NCBI GenBank assembly: GCA_965153455.1
Contig: OZ234493.1
Span: forward strand, 2,728,001 to 2,792,000
Length of the DNA: 64,000 nucleotides
DNA from: Sphagnum compactum
Lineage: Eukaryota; Bryophyta; Sphagnopsida; Sphagnales
Direction: 5' to 3'
The notes under the pieces are model-generated. The model had not been told where the DNA came from, ran no database searches, and worked only from the letters and a program-made list of their open reading frames with translations. The position numbers and the translations under genes are program-made. Below, piece by piece: positions 13,480-27,300 of this stretch (positions are counted from its first letter, which is position 1; each line of letters begins with the position of its first letter).

Positions 13480-14100
13480 TTTGTTTATTTGGATGCAAGT
13501 TTGAAGTTTGGAGAAAGAAGACACACCTCATTCTTTTTCAAATAGGGTTTTTCTTCATTATTATAAGTTTTATTTTTTCTTATTTTCTACTCTTTATTTG
13601 GTTTCTTCTTTTTTGTAATTTTTTTTCTTTTAAAATGATGCTAATGTATTTCCCTTTCCTTGTTTCATTTATTTCCATTCCTTTTTATAGTTTTTGTGTT
13701 TTTACTTTTTTTTTGTTTATGTTTGTTTCATGTTTTAATTTTTTCTATTCTTATTTTGTCTATCTTCATTTTTTTTCTATTTTTATGCGTTTATTTATTT
13801 ATTTAGTTTCTATTTTCTTTTCCAAAAAATTCTAGATTTTTTAAAAAGTTTTATAATAAAAATAATTTAAATTTTTTAAAAAAAATTTGTTTGATTAGAT
13901 GCAGGTTTGAAGTTTGGAAAAAGAAGACAAACCTCATTATTTTTTCAAGTATGGATTTTTTTCTCTTTCTTTTGCTCTCTGTTTTGTTTCTTTATTTTTG
14001 TCATCTATTTTTAAATTTTCTTTTAAGATTATTTTACTGTATTTCCCTTTTTTGTTTCATGTTTAAGTGTTTACAAAAAGATTCTAATTGTTAAAGTGTT
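13480..14100 (+). repeat. T-rich duplication, period about 406 bp
   Basis: A block reading GATGCAAGTTTGAAGTTTGG near 13490 recurs as GATGCAGGTTTGAAGTTTGG near 13898. Both are followed by an AAGAAGAC..ACCTCATT phrase and a long T-rich tract. The open frames in the tracts encode almost only F, L, I and Y, which is what T-rich DNA produces, so they are not called genes. Confidence 0.6.
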
Positions 14101-14157
14101 TTTCTGTTTTTTTTTTTTCTAGTTTTTTCCCTTTAAAAAAAATATATTTGTTCTGTT

Positions 14158-14212
14158 TGGATGGATGACGGGATGGATGACGGGATGGATGGCGGACGGA
14201 TGGATGGATGGA
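14158..14212 (+). repeat. GGAT-type microsatellite
   Basis: Tandem GGATGGATGACGG-like units, about 13 bp each, then plain GGAT repeats. A short flanking string after it (GACGTCCTTTACTATATA) reappears near 34603. Confidence 0.85.
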
Positions 14213-17200
14213 AAGCTTCATTTCATCCCGACGTCCTTTACTATATAGAATTACTGAACTCTTGTACCAAACTGTTTTGTTCCCTCCTAGTTTTTTTCAA
14301 TCCCTCTACAATGGGCCAACTTGGTACTAGGCTAGGTATCTCCACAACAAATGCCTGCATGGTCTAGCCTTCTTCAATACCAATATCGATACCATTCTTA
14401 ATACCACATTAAAACCTATATACCAAACCAACACTAGTGCTAACCTAAGTCAAACAATATAGTTCATTAAAAAACAAACAGCCCATGTCTCTTCTCAATG
14501 CTTCCTACAGGAAGACATTTTTGTCAATCTGAAGCATGTTTATGGACATTAACAATATCAAAATTAGTTAGACAAGGAAACTGAGTGATAAAAGACATAG
14601 CACATCCAGTAACCTTGTAAAAGTCATTTCAGGAGCTGGATTTTGTCTTTGTTTGACCCTTTCCTCTTTGAGGAATTGCTAATCCCAATCTAACCATGCT
14701 ATATTAAGACCAATATGTGAGGTATGAATTAAAACAATTCAAGGTTTCCAAACTTACTAATAATGCTTTTCTGTGAGGTTTAGTTGATTAAAGTTGTGAA
14801 TTCACATTACATTGTACTCATAGAAGGGAAATTATAGCTTGCCATTATGGCATGAGATATTAATACTCTGTTTCAACTCTGTGTGAATGATGATGCCTAC
14901 AAAATGCCCTCCAAAACTCCACTACGTCAAGATCATACATTTCAACTATACCAACTTTTTGTCTGCTATAGTAAAAAAGAAATGATGGGAAATGGAGTGC
15001 CAACTAGCCCTCCCTCCTCTTCCCCCTTCCCCTCCCCTCCCCCCCAAACCCATTGTGTCCATTATGTTTCTCATCATAATGGTACACCAATCATACCCAT
15101 GAGCTACTACTTCACATGCTGATGAGAGCTGGATTGTGGAGAGCTGCTGCTAAATTGATATGTAGAAAGGGAGGTCGCTGCCAGAATAATTTATATACCA
15201 TTATGTTGGAAGCTTCAACAATAATTATATTATTCGTAGAATGTTGAAATTTTCAAAAATTATTTTTTCAAGGAAAAAAAAGCTTGTGAAGGAAACTAGA
15301 GAATCTTTTGGAATCTTAAAACTTAATTAATTATTTGGAAGACAAATGTGGAAGCTGCTCCTGTGCTATGTTATAACAAGACTTTAGTTCAACATGATGT
15401 GAAACAATATTGTTCTAGTATGTGGGTGGTGATGGGTGTTTTTTTTTGTGACAAACTGGGGCAAAAATTTTGGTCTCTGCTGGGGAGGTGCAATCACCAC
15501 AACAGGAGTTTCTAGCTCCAATTTCCCAAAGTCTGCTGTTGAATGAGGTTTTATATACAGTCACAAAGGAATTTTCGCCAGATTTCTCCTGTTTAGCGCA
15601 GTTTTTCTGTTAAATGTTTTCTGTTTCGACAGTTTTCTCGAATGTTTTCGCCACTAAAGATGAATCTTCTATGGGATCATAACCACTCATGCTAAATCTC
15701 TTGAAAAGAAAACACTGGTGGTAATAATAATACGGTAGAAGTACCTGAAACTGCCATCGCCGTGTATCTTAAGCTGAGGTCTATGGTCTATATTGCCCTC
15801 CTATTGAGGCTTGCCTGCTGTCTCTAGAAGAGTAGCCTATGTACTCTGATGAGTGTGACTCAAGCACAACCTTTTGTACTGACTAGGCAAGCTTGAATAA
15901 GAAGACCTGATAACTACTGAGTTGACCTGATTGTTGTCCTCACTTGCTGCATTGATACATCAAACAACAAACAATCCACCTTCCCAATTATAGTGAGTTG
16001 GAAGTGAAATAGAAAGTCTATCTGCCAAGATTTCTATTCCATCCACCACCCACCACGCCCCTCCACAAAGGACAGCACAAGTTTGGAAAATCACAATTTG
16101 ATCATTTTATTAGAGAGTGTGCTTGTCTTTTTCAGGATAGATGATCGAAAGATGATTTATTCTTGTTGTTTTGTATTTAGTTTTTCAGGCAACATGTTAA
16201 TATTATTTTGTAACCTGCTTTAACTTATGTTATAGAAAAAAAGATTACGTTGACAGAAGAAGATGCTTGTTCTAAACATCTTATTATTATTAGATCTCAT
16301 GATTTGCATGTGGACAACATTAGAGGGACTATGTGTGAGATAGCTTCCTACCACAAGAGGGACTAGCTCTCTCCTTTCTTTGGTTCTTGCAACCTGTGCA
16401 TCTTTTGGCCTTTCTTTGGCCTCCCCTTTTGTCTTCTGTGTGATAATTCCAGCCATGGGGTTTTTATTGGATTTTTTTGTTTTTCCTTTAGGGTAACAAC
16501 CAGTGTTGGGCAGTTCTTAACTTTAGAGTGGTCTTAGTTTTGGTTCAGGTTTAAAGAAGAAAAGGATTCTGAAATCTTGTTCAGGGTCTAGTTCTTAAAA
16601 AAAAAGAAAAAGAAAATTCCCTGCCCTGATTCTGATCCAGTCAGGGGTAACCCAGGCCAAAACCAGTTACTCTTCAGTCGTAGTCCTTTTTTCCAAAAAT
16701 CCCAGATCCAACTCCAGTTCTAGTTCTTAAAAAAATGGGATCTTGATTTAAGTTCAGTTCCAACTCTGTAAAAAGCCAAGAACCCAGTCAGGATTCCAAA
16801 AACCAGAATGGGCAATTCTAACCTGCCAAATTTGGTACTCACCCAACACTAGTTAAACCCAAGAGCAGTTTTTCACCTTCAAAAAACATATTTGCTTGGG
16901 GTTTGCACTGTTGTGCACTAGCAGTGATGAGCAACTGATCAATTCATGAAAATAATGAATTGATTTTGTGAAAATTAAGTTCCATTTATATTGATTACAA
17001 TGTCATTGGATAGGATTTTGAATTTTTTTATAAGAAAACAAACATCTTAAAGGAGACCTTTCCATAGCTCTGTACTTGGGAATGGACTAAAAAGCTTTCA
17101 GTTTAGAACTGTTCAAATGATGATTTATGAAACCTAAAACTATTTTACATAAACCAGGCTCCAGCTCTGATGAATCAATATTGTCACCACAATTAAATTA

Positions 17201-20200
17201 ACAAATCTAGATGAAAATCACATGATAGGGGGTAGCTGTGACTGCTCCAAAGTCTGAGAGGAGCTCTTTTGTACTGTAAGTGCTAGCCTAAATTTTGTTA
17301 AGGCTTGTGATCAACAAAAAGGAAAAAAATAAATTCCATGGAAACATTAATCTGCTCTACAAGATGAGAAGAAAAAATTGAAAAAAACCTACTTTATTGG
17401 CCTGATCAGACTCTACATCATTTCACCCCACTTAGAAGATATGATAGAAATAGATGAATGGCTCACTGAGAAATTGGGCTACCATGCGAAGCCTTGGATG
17501 AACCAGTACCTACACTGGTACCTACTATGGTAAAGACTAAAAACCACAATTAACTTTTTTTGGGTAAATCTAAACATCAATAAGTGTCTGGTTCTGGGAC
17601 TGAATCAAGGTCTCCAAGTCCAAATTACACATTTCTAAGAACAAATAAAGGCACTAAGAGTTCTCAGTGCTCACTCCAGCGGTCCAGAAGGTGAAGCTAC
17701 AAGTGTAGGTGGTGGTTCACCCTGGTCCCATGTGAAGCCTTGGGTGAGTAGCTACTTGACCATGAGGCTCTCTTGGCCCTTGGGTAGATATGAAGGGACT
17801 CAACTGAAGTACTCCCAGATCAACACTTTTAAACTGTTAAGTAAGTACTACCCTTGGTAAGGAGTCCTCATCTCTTAGGTACATGTCTGTGTAATGGGAC
17901 TCAAATCAAGGTGTCCCAGCTCAACACTTAAAAACTGTTTACAGTAAGTCCTATTGTAAAGTAAGGACAGCCCAGATCAATACTTTAAAAAGATGGATGG
18001 TCCTTCTGTAAGTATCACAATTTTTAAGGAATAACACTTGAATTTTTAAGGATCAACACTTGAAAGTTCAATATCTCAAGGTACTTATTATTCAGTACTC
18101 TACTAGCGTCAAAAAGAATTTAATTCTTTTTTTTTAGTTGTAATGAGCTACTTTGATTGGCCCATCACAAAAAAAATTCTGAAACTTTCAACCCTTCCCC
18201 CATTTTAGCCTACACTAATACCCCTGCCCTCATGCCTGTTTTACCTATGTTGAGGATTGAACACAGATTCAACTTAAATGTTATCAGCTTTTGTTTCAAG
18301 CTCATCAAGGATTGCTATGAAGATGATAAGTAGCTTTCCTTTGGCGTTAATGCATCATGTGACCCAGCACTCTCCAATGCACCATCCATTGGAAACCTGC
18401 TATCACTCAGTTGGGGATAGACTACAACTGTTTACAAAGGTTCAACATTAGTAAACCTAACTTGTAAATGATCTTGACTGACTTTCTCACCTCACACTAC
18501 TTCCCCAAACTACCTATGTAAGTGTAACCTAATATCATGGGTTCATAAAGTAAGGTGATGTCAGTGGTTAAATGTAGCCCCATTTTCAACCACAAAAATA
18601 CCCATGCCTATCATTAATGTCCTTTTGTCGAATTTTGTTGATTGCCCCCAAGTTGTGGGAATTTATTTAATTATTCTAGATACCTTTACTTTTTGAATGC
18701 AAAATTGTGATGCAGTGGTTGAAAATTATTTTGTGTGGGTTCAAAGTGTCAAACCTTTTTACAAACAATTCTTTTTAGGATCCAAGAATGAAGATGGCAG
18801 CCATCAACTAGGAATGGTTGGTTCAAATTCCCTTGGGAACATGGTTGCCCTTGGCAAATGGGCCCAAGTTTAGAGTAAACATTGTTTTCCTCATGCAAGT
18901 GGGTTCTAAACAAGATTTCACAAGGCAAATGGGCCCAAGTTTCCAAGAAAACCTATCTTTCTTACCACAAATGAGCTCGTATGGCTTGGGAAAACTTGGG
19001 AAAATTGTATTTGCCCTTCGAAAACTTGTGAAACCATACTTTCCCAAGGCAAATAGGCTCAAAATTTCAAACATGTGCACACTAACATTCCCAAAGGTTG
19101 AAAATTTTATGGATGCAAAGTTTTACAAGCTAAAATTGAATCCTTTTGTTAAGGTACCAAGTTCACCTACCTATAAAATTCAACTTTAGGCTAAATTTTC
19201 AACAAACTTTTATAACCTTACCTTAAGAATCCAAACACGTTTTTGAGAGTTTATTTGAAAAATTCCAGTTTAAATTTCAACTCTGAAAATATTTTAATTT
19301 CTGATTTTATCCTTGTGCCAATTCCACCAGAAAGTTGTTAGGTTGTGTCGAGGTCATAAAAACCTGAACCTAAACCTTTAGGTTTGACATTTCAAATTGG
19401 AGAACTTCTCAACATTGGTTCATACATATAGCTACCCGACGTGATTAACTATCAAAAATTCCCTTCATCCTGCATGATGCACCAGTGATTGTTGATTTAA
19501 TTTCCCCGAGATTCATCAACTATTACTTTGAATTTAAATAAGTAGAAGCATCCAACATCATGAGACCCCCTGAACCAAGCCCCACTACAGACCCTTATTT
19601 GGGAATGCTCCTTGTCATTAGGAGCTTCTGTGCATTGATTAGTATAAATAAGCCAGCCATTACATTTATTACAAATGAGTTATCATAAGAAAGCTTTTGT
19701 TTGGGATTTCTCACAACTCACCACCAATATCAAAGGGCTTTGCTTGGCATAATGCTATTGAAAGTTGCGACGTTTTACCGCAGGGAGGGCGAGCTTGGAG
19801 TAAGTAGCCTAGCTTCTTGAATGAGCAAAACTATTATGTATTACTCATGACTAGCACCACGGGATTCATGGGATGTATCAGCTAAGTTAGCTAGCTGTAA
19901 GTGTGCGATTCGTCCTGCAGCGGCTTCCTGCTGATCTGCTAAATAAAATACCATGCAATTGCTGCTCTATTAAATACCGAGTTATCGGTAAAGTAGCCCA
20001 AACTGGGGCTACTAGGCCTCAGTTTCGCTGAAACTGGGGACGACAATGAGAAGTCACGATGAAAACAGTACACAGGAAACAAAACAGAGTACCAAACTTG
20101 TTTTCCACCTAAAATTAGTCCGCAGGGGAGTTTCACCACCTCATTTTGGATTTTTCCTTGACTGCTGCTCATGTCATTACATCAAAGCCTTGTCATGACA

Positions 20201-20280
20201 AGGTCCTGAACTGATACCCAGTTTCATGAAACAGTACCCAATTTGGCTCCAATTTACAGATACACTCCAAATGGGGATGA
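14213..20280. other. Intergenic DNA without recognised genes
   Basis: No exon chain could be built on either strand. At 17,460-18,080 a theme of about 100 bp recurs with phrases like GGGACTCAA, CCCAGATCAACACTT and AACTGTT, an old tandem structure. At 18,820-19,080 a phrase like GGCAAATGGGCCCAAGTTT recurs, and the frame from 18818 is a by-product of this. At 16,500-16,830 a block rich in CCAGTTC/AGTTCTT phrases resembles one at 27,740-28,070, so both may be copies of one dispersed element. Confidence 0.45.
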
Positions 20281-20290
20281 AATATGGATT

Positions 20291-20437
20291 CAACCCTCCA
20301 ACTAGGGCCCAAAGATAATGGTGACTTTAGAGTCTCAAACTAGGGCCCAAAGACAGGGTGGCTCAGAGGCTCAAAGTAGGGACCAAACACAGGGTGATTT
20401 AGAGTCTCAAATTAGGGTCCAAACACAGGGTGACTTA
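20291..20437 (+). repeat. 36-bp minisatellite
   Basis: Three clear 36-bp units begin at 20327, 20363 and 20399, with partial units on both sides. Each contains GGG(C/A/T)CCAAA(G/C)ACAGGGTG. The period is a multiple of three and one frame stays open, giving 12-residue units such as LESQTRAQRQGG. No start context, splice sites or homology support a gene. Confidence 0.8.
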
Positions 20438-20793
20438 TTAGCTCAGCTCAAACTAGCCTGGCCCAAAGACAGCCTCATAACTCTACCAATTAACTCTAAT
20501 ACATCAACTACACAACAAGTCTGTCTGCTGCAGAAATGGTGATCAGCAGAGCGCCTGGAGGCACCTAATTTAATTGAATTGCAGATGATCATCAATCAGA
20601 TCCTGCAATAAAATTCTGTCAAGGAATCAAAAAAAAATTGTAGACCTGTGTTTTGTTCAAAAGCAGTAGACAACAAGAAAATTGGATCTTGAAGCATTTT
20701 AAAAAACAAGAATCATCTGATACATGTATTCACAGCTGATAAATAGTTTTCAGCACGGAGAGCTTTCAAGAGAGAATATATTTTTGTACTGCA

Positions 20794-20819
<26 letters not shown>
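20794..20819 (+). repeat. (AG)n microsatellite
   Basis: Thirteen AG dinucleotides in a row. It lies about 1.4 kb upstream of the CER3-like start codon. Confidence 0.9.
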
Positions 20820-20824
<5 letters not shown>

Positions 20825-22223
20825 GCTCTCTACTAATAAGTAGCTAGCTGATCAGATTGCTCCGCATTGATATGGCAACAGATGCTGTTGTTGTCTAGTA
20901 CTGTACTGAATCCTGATGCTGCTCCTTACCCGACGACGTTCTAGAAATTCATTCATGCGCTTCAGCTCTTGTTGTTGTAGTCACTAGTAGGTAACAAGTC
21001 TTTGTGCACATCAAGAAGACGTTGAAAAAGCCGCTGTTGTGTGATCTTCATCATTATCATCATCAACAGCAGCAGGAGCAGGATACCGCCCTAGAGATTC
21101 ATGGATCAGTAGTCTAGTACTTCCTCCGCCGGCCTGCTGCTCCTGCAGCTGCTACATAAGGACTTATACCAGCTCTATGGAGCAGACATTGCAGGTTGAT
21201 CTGCTCCATTCTTGGTGGATCATTCATTCCAGCTTCTGATGATGTGTAGGAGCTGATGTAGCTAGCTTTGATCATCTTCTGCAGGCTCTCAGTATAAAGT
21301 CACGATCCAGCTGCATATCTTGCTCATGAGTAGTCGTGTCCGGTGAGTGTGATCAGTACTAGTCTCTAGTGTATTACTAGGTGAAGGAGCGACAAAGAGC
21401 TGCTACTTAGCAACCCAGCTAGGACCTCAGCTGCAGCTTCAAGCAGCCCACAGTATTTAGCTATAAGCTGCTGCACGCGGGATTTTGAGAAGAGTTTCGA
21501 GAGTTCCACTAGAAGCTAGCTTTCCATGACCAACTGGGGAGTACTATTCTAGTCCTGCAGCTGCTTCCGTTAAAAGAGATAGGATCTGGCCGCCACAGCT
21601 GCCATTCGGGAGATTTCCAGACCGTCATCACAGGTGGTGGTATCCTGGGTCATGTCCTCGACATGTGCACAAGCAGTTAGTGCTCGCTGCAATCGTTGTT
21701 GGGCTATTTCCTCCTCATGAGGCGGCGCAGCTCCTGACGAATATTGCGGGGATCGAAAGCGGGCTGCAAAGACGCACCATAAGCCGGTAGGACTAGATGC
21801 AGCTGCAGCTTTGTAACCACATTCTTGATGAAGAAATTTCTAGATTGTTTTCCGAGTTTTTCGTCGATTGTTTCAAGCTTACTATAACTTTGTGTACTAC
21901 GTAGTTGTTACATCAAGAGCTGAACAAGTTTGGAAGCACAAAATAGTCGACGGCGTGCAAGAGCGGCTACAGTTCAAAAACATTACTCTCGAAGGATTTG
22001 TTTCATCTTGAATCCAAACGCTTCCTGCTGTTTGTTTCTGTCTAGACTGCAGAACCAAAGCTACAGGGATGGACAAAGTCGATGTAAGATATACAAGCTG
22101 CAGCTTATACTGTGCTATATGAACTCACATCTCAGAAATTTATGCGCTTGCAGCAGCAGAGCTTTTTTCTGCAGGAGACGAAGCTAGCTGCAGCAGCAGT
22201 TGAGAGAACATCACTTGCCAGCC
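20820..22223 (+). promoter_or_regulatory. Upstream region of the CER3-like gene
   Basis: This 1.4-kb stretch is richer in G and C than its surroundings and full of CTGCAGCTGC-like and CAGCAGC strings, as are the first introns of the gene. It probably holds the promoter and the 5' leader, which may itself contain an intron. No TATA box or start site could be fixed with confidence. The short frames in it are attributed to these strings. Confidence 0.4.
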
Positions 22224-24298
22224 ATGGGCGCCCAGACACCCATCTTCTTCGAGTGGTATTGGGAGCGGCTTGGCAACTTCAAGGTGAGCATTTGTTCTTA
22301 ACAATATTTTTCTCCTGCTGCTGCAACAGCTTCTGCTATCAAATAAACCCGGAAAGCTGGTAGAGCTGCTGATCCCTGCATAATGCATCAGCAAATCCAA
22401 ATCACGAAATATATATCTATAGACTCTAGCGAGAGAGAGAGAGCGAGAGAGAGAGCTTCTTGCAGCTCAAGAACATGTATAGCTGGTCTTCATATCTGTC
22501 TGCAGTCAGATCCATGAACTGGAGAGTTCTGCAGAAAATGTGAGGGGAACTTGCATGAGCTGATCTTGTGGAATCTTGTGACCCGCTGCAGTATGCTTTC
22601 GTAGTTCCAGTTGTGGCCAATGCGATCCACGGGTTCCTATACCCAGCTGGGGCTGCTCAGGGCGTCCAGGATAACTGGTGTTTCCACCTGTTGTTGCTCG
22701 GGGCTCTCCGCTACATCTGCCAGCAGCTTTGGACAACCTACTCGCGCCTACACTGCCTGGTGAAGAAACATCAAATCCACTCCTGTGGCATCGAGTTCGA
22801 ACAAGTGGATCGCGAATTTCACTCGTACTTGAACTCTTCCTAGTGAACTCATGTAGTTACGTCTTCTCTTTTTGTTGTTGTGGTTGTTTCATTACTAGTG
22901 CAAGCTGCAACTGCTGTTGTTAATTACTTCTGCTGAATTCTGAGTTAATGTCCCAGGCTGCTGCATGATCTCTTGCGGCAAGGATGATCAGTTGCTAAGG
23001 TACCTGAGCTCATGTCTAGAACAAGATTCCAGCTTCTTCTTGTTGGTGGAAAAAATCCTCAACTGTAAAAGCTCGAGGTCCTGCCTGCAACAGCAGCCAG
23101 CTAGCGTTTTCAATGCAAAATGGGTCTGAACTTTTCATGGATCTGTCTCATGTGGAGGGGTTGGGACCATGCTGCTGCTGGCTGGGATGGTGTGTGTGTG
23201 TGGCTGCAGAGATAATCACATGTTACTGCAATTGCTGTTTCTGTTGGCGGCACACTCATGGCTTCCAGGTTTCAGCAATCTACCGATGTGGAACATGAGG
23301 GGACTCATCATCCTCTTGCTCCTGCATGCGGGTCCAGTAGAGTTTCTCTACTACTGGATTCACAGAGCTTTCCATTCACAACCACTACTCTTCCAGAGCT
23401 ATCACTCGTTTCATCACCTCTCTGTTGTCACTGAGCCACCTACTGGTGAGTCACATTAACTCATAGTACGCCTGACCTGCTCATACTCTTCAAGTGAACT
23501 CCATTGAAGAACTAAAAACAAAAATTCTTTTGTTTTCAAAGATCGAAAGATCATGTAGTCGAGAATAAATTCACAAAAGGATTTTTACAAGATCATAAGA
23601 TCCATGATCTTGCTCACTTATATTAGAGGTACCGCAAAGTGCCGAATATAGGGAATGAAGTTGGCTCATTAGGGGTCCAACTGGAGTCGAAATGTTAGGA
23701 GAGCATTAAATTTGTAAATTAATTTGTATCAACATCTAAATTCCTTTTAGCATTGATTGTAGTAACACACCCACCACGAGCATATTAAATACCAATCATA
23801 GCAATTTCGTATTGAATTTTGGTGTTTGGTCAAGCCTTTTTGAAACTTTATGGATAACATCAAAGTAAGAGTGCTGAAATCAACAAGTTACAAAATAAGG
23901 GCTGGATTGGATATGACTTTAAGGATAACTCTAATATTATGTCTATAGAATAATGTCTTGCATGGAGAAGTCATGTCAGCATTACAAAAAAATTCCATAT
24001 GTGATTTGAGGGTTCTCTTGAAGGTTTTAGAAGTGATCCATTCATGAGAGTTTTGTTGTGTTGCCTAGTGCAGGAAGTGTTACAACAATGTTGGAGCAGG
24101 TGCTGCAAACAGGGTTGATTGGAGTGGCTATGGTCGGCACTGTAATGCTGGGAGGTGGCTCCATCAGCATGGTATACATCTACTTGTTGGCCTTCGACTC
24201 CCTCAAGTGTATGGGCCATTGCAACTGTGAATTTATTCCCGCAACTCTCTTCCAACTCTTCCCCATTGCCAAGTACCTGCTGTACACACCCTCGTATG

Positions 24299-24339
<41 letters not shown>

Positions 24340-27300
24340 CCAAAAAAACATTCTCCCAAATACATTCTTCCAATTTTAGAACTCCCAAATTCTCCCAGAT
24401 GGATCCTCTGTTGCTCTTGGTTTTAAACTGCTCCGACTCGGTTCTTCCCCAGCTGGATTGGCTCTGATCCAAGTTTCCTGTTTTCTTGCTCTGTAAAATT
24501 CCAGCATCAATTATTCTGTTCTAGTGCAATCAAGATGAAGAACCCGACACGCACATGATGATGCAAACTTGTAGCAACTATAAAAATTTGCAATTTGGCC
24601 AAGGAAAAATTCAGATACATGTGAAAAATTGTACTGAGAGTTTTGAGGAAATGAATGAGGAAGAGCTGGACGGCCGAGATAGTATCATCTCTCCGTTTGA
24701 AGACTTACAAATGATTGCAACTAATTTACACCGCTGGGTTATTGATAAATTGGGAGCTTCTCTAACTTTCTGTGCTCAAAAGGAAGGGTGGTGGTGGGTC
24801 TATGTTGGACTGAGTGCAGATACCATTCCTTACACCACACAGAGCTGCATTACAATTTCTGCCTCTTCATGCCCCTGTATGATTACCTGGGTGGCACAGT
24901 CCACCCCAATACACTCCCCTTCTTCGCCTCCCTCCGCAAAGGTCAGCTGCTTGAGGGTTGCTTAAGGTTCAATTGGTGTCATTTAGTAGTTCACTGTGCT
25001 TGCACGTTGGTTGGCCAGGCATGGATATGTATGTGGCAACGAGAAGAATTTTTATTCTTGCTCTGAACAATTGTGCAGGAAAGGCGGAGGAGGTCCCGGA
25101 CTTTATTTTCTTGGCTCATTGTATCGATGTGTTGACATCACTGCATGTCTCATTCTGCATCCGCACTTTGGCTGCTTATCCCTTCACTCCTCACTGGTTC
25201 CTCTGGTTACTATGGCTACCAATTCTCATTTGTCTGTTCCCTTTCTGGATGTGGGCACAAACCTTTGTGGCATATCAGTATATCCTTGACAATTTGAACT
25301 GTGTCACTTATGTCATTCCCCGACATGGGTTTCAGGTAAATCAATAAATTAAGACAAGAAGTCCCCCTCCTCCTCCATGCACATTGCAGTTGTGATCTGA
25401 ATAAGTACTCTCACATTTGTCTATTCTCCAGCTTATCAAATTTCAAGCTTCAAAACACATGTTCAGTGCTACTTACTCACGAAAGGTTTCCAAGTAACAA
25501 AGTTTTTCCTCATTGATCTAATCACAACTTGATCTAGATATTTTAAGGGCTTACAAATTCTAGTAGCTCATTGTATTGTAGCCAACTGAAGCCAAATGAG
25601 CAAATTCTGATTTGCTGGTTTGTTTCAAAGTGCAGTATTTCTTGCCATTCTACAAGGACAACATCAACAAGCACATTGAGAAAGCTATTTTGAATGCGGA
25701 TGCTAAGGGAGTCAAGGTTGTTAGCCTAGCAGCTCTCAACAAGGTAAGTTTATTTTTCCTCGAGTTCATCATTATCATTTTTATCTCCTCTATGTGATTT
25801 TCGTTGGTGGAAAAAGGACTTTAATTATTACTTTGTATGATTCTACTCCGTTGCTCTGGCTTTGATTTTAATTTTAAAATTCTGAAACTTACAGTGTTCA
25901 GGTTGGTTGGCATTGCACAAAATAAAAAAATAAATTGGGTTTCACAGAATGAGGAATTAAATGGAGGAGGCATATTGTTTGTGGAGAAGCACAAGGATTT
26001 GAGGGTTCGAGTGGTGCATGGAAACACTCTCACAGCTGCAGTGATAATCAAACAGCTTCCTGTGGATGTGAAAGAAGTTTTCATGACAGGAGCAACCTCT
26101 AAACTAGGAAGAGCCATTGCTCTTTACCTCTGCCAACGTGGTGTGCGTGTATTGGTGGGTCTTGTTTTTTGCTATGAATTACCCTTAAATGCAACTAGAC
26201 TAGACATAAAGCATGGGTCGTTTTTTTAACAATAGGACAAATGGGGTTTAGAAAGTACAATTTCCCTCCTGAGATGCGGGAGGGAATTTCAGTTTGTAGT
26301 TGAGCATTGCATTTCTTCATCGAGAATTCCAGTCCTTCATTCAGCATTGTGGTTCTTCATTGCGGATTCCTTACTGCATGGGTACCCGGGCTTTAGTGAG
26401 GTAACTCCCGAGGAGGAGTGGGAATCCCATTTGTATAGGGGAAGGTGCTGCTGTCAGGGCATTACGCATTAGACATCAAGCAGTCAGAGCATTATGACCT
26501 GGGAACCAAGGGCGGAGACTGAGGTTCAAGGTGTAATGCCCTCTGCCCTTGGTTCTCAGGGGGTAAAGCACTGACAGCAGGACCTTCTCCAGCATTACAA
26601 CCAAGGAGCAAATCATTTGTACAGCTGAGATGTATTCAAAGGAATGCTCGAGGTTGGATCACAGCAAAAAACTTCGCTCTTCAGGAAATTATGCTGAACT
26701 TCCCACACTAGCCTGGAGCGGGAAATTGCACTTGGGGAACTCCCCAAATTTACATTGTGACTTCCAGCCAAGGTTGTTACAAAGAGAGAAAAAGACTCTT
26801 GGCAATGCACACTAATTTAGAGGAGAGAAACCGATTGCACAATGTTTGAATAAAAACCCCATGAAACCTAATGCCAAATCCCACCTTTCAGTTTAACTTG
26901 AAGATTGGAGAGCAAGAATATTTTGACACCTAAATTCTCTAGTTTCTTTTCTTCTTTTTTTCCTTTTGCTTTGTTTGTTTTTTCTTCAGATTAAGGGAGT
27001 CTACCAACTGTGAGGAGTTCAGAAATCTCAATCTTTTTTAACTACCTCTCTCACACACAATTAGATGATATAAATGTCTCAGAAACCTTGTGGCATTCGT
27101 TTATGAGGGGGGCATTTCAAGTTCCATTTGACTCTGCAGATGTTTACAAAGTCCAAGGAGCGTTTTGACAAAATTGCAAAGGAGGCACCACAGGATATGC
27201 GACACAATCTCATCCAAGTTACCAAGTTTCAAGCTGGCCAAAACTGCAAGGTATTGCTCTCTTCTCTCCCACCACCATTGCAAACTATTATGCTGGTACT

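Noticed and set aside
13473-13835. 120-codon plus-strand frame rich in F, L, I and S
   Set aside because: This is the expected translation of a T-rich tract. The same composition appears in the duplicated block at 13891-14094.
18818-19189. 123-codon plus-strand frame in a repeat-bearing stretch
   Set aside because: It covers a phrase (GGCAAATGGGCCCAAG) that recurs several times and is open on both strands. No homology or splice pattern supports a gene.
24302-24336. Repeated RE/SL-type frames on both strands
   Set aside because: They are translations of the TC microsatellite next to CER3-like exon 4.
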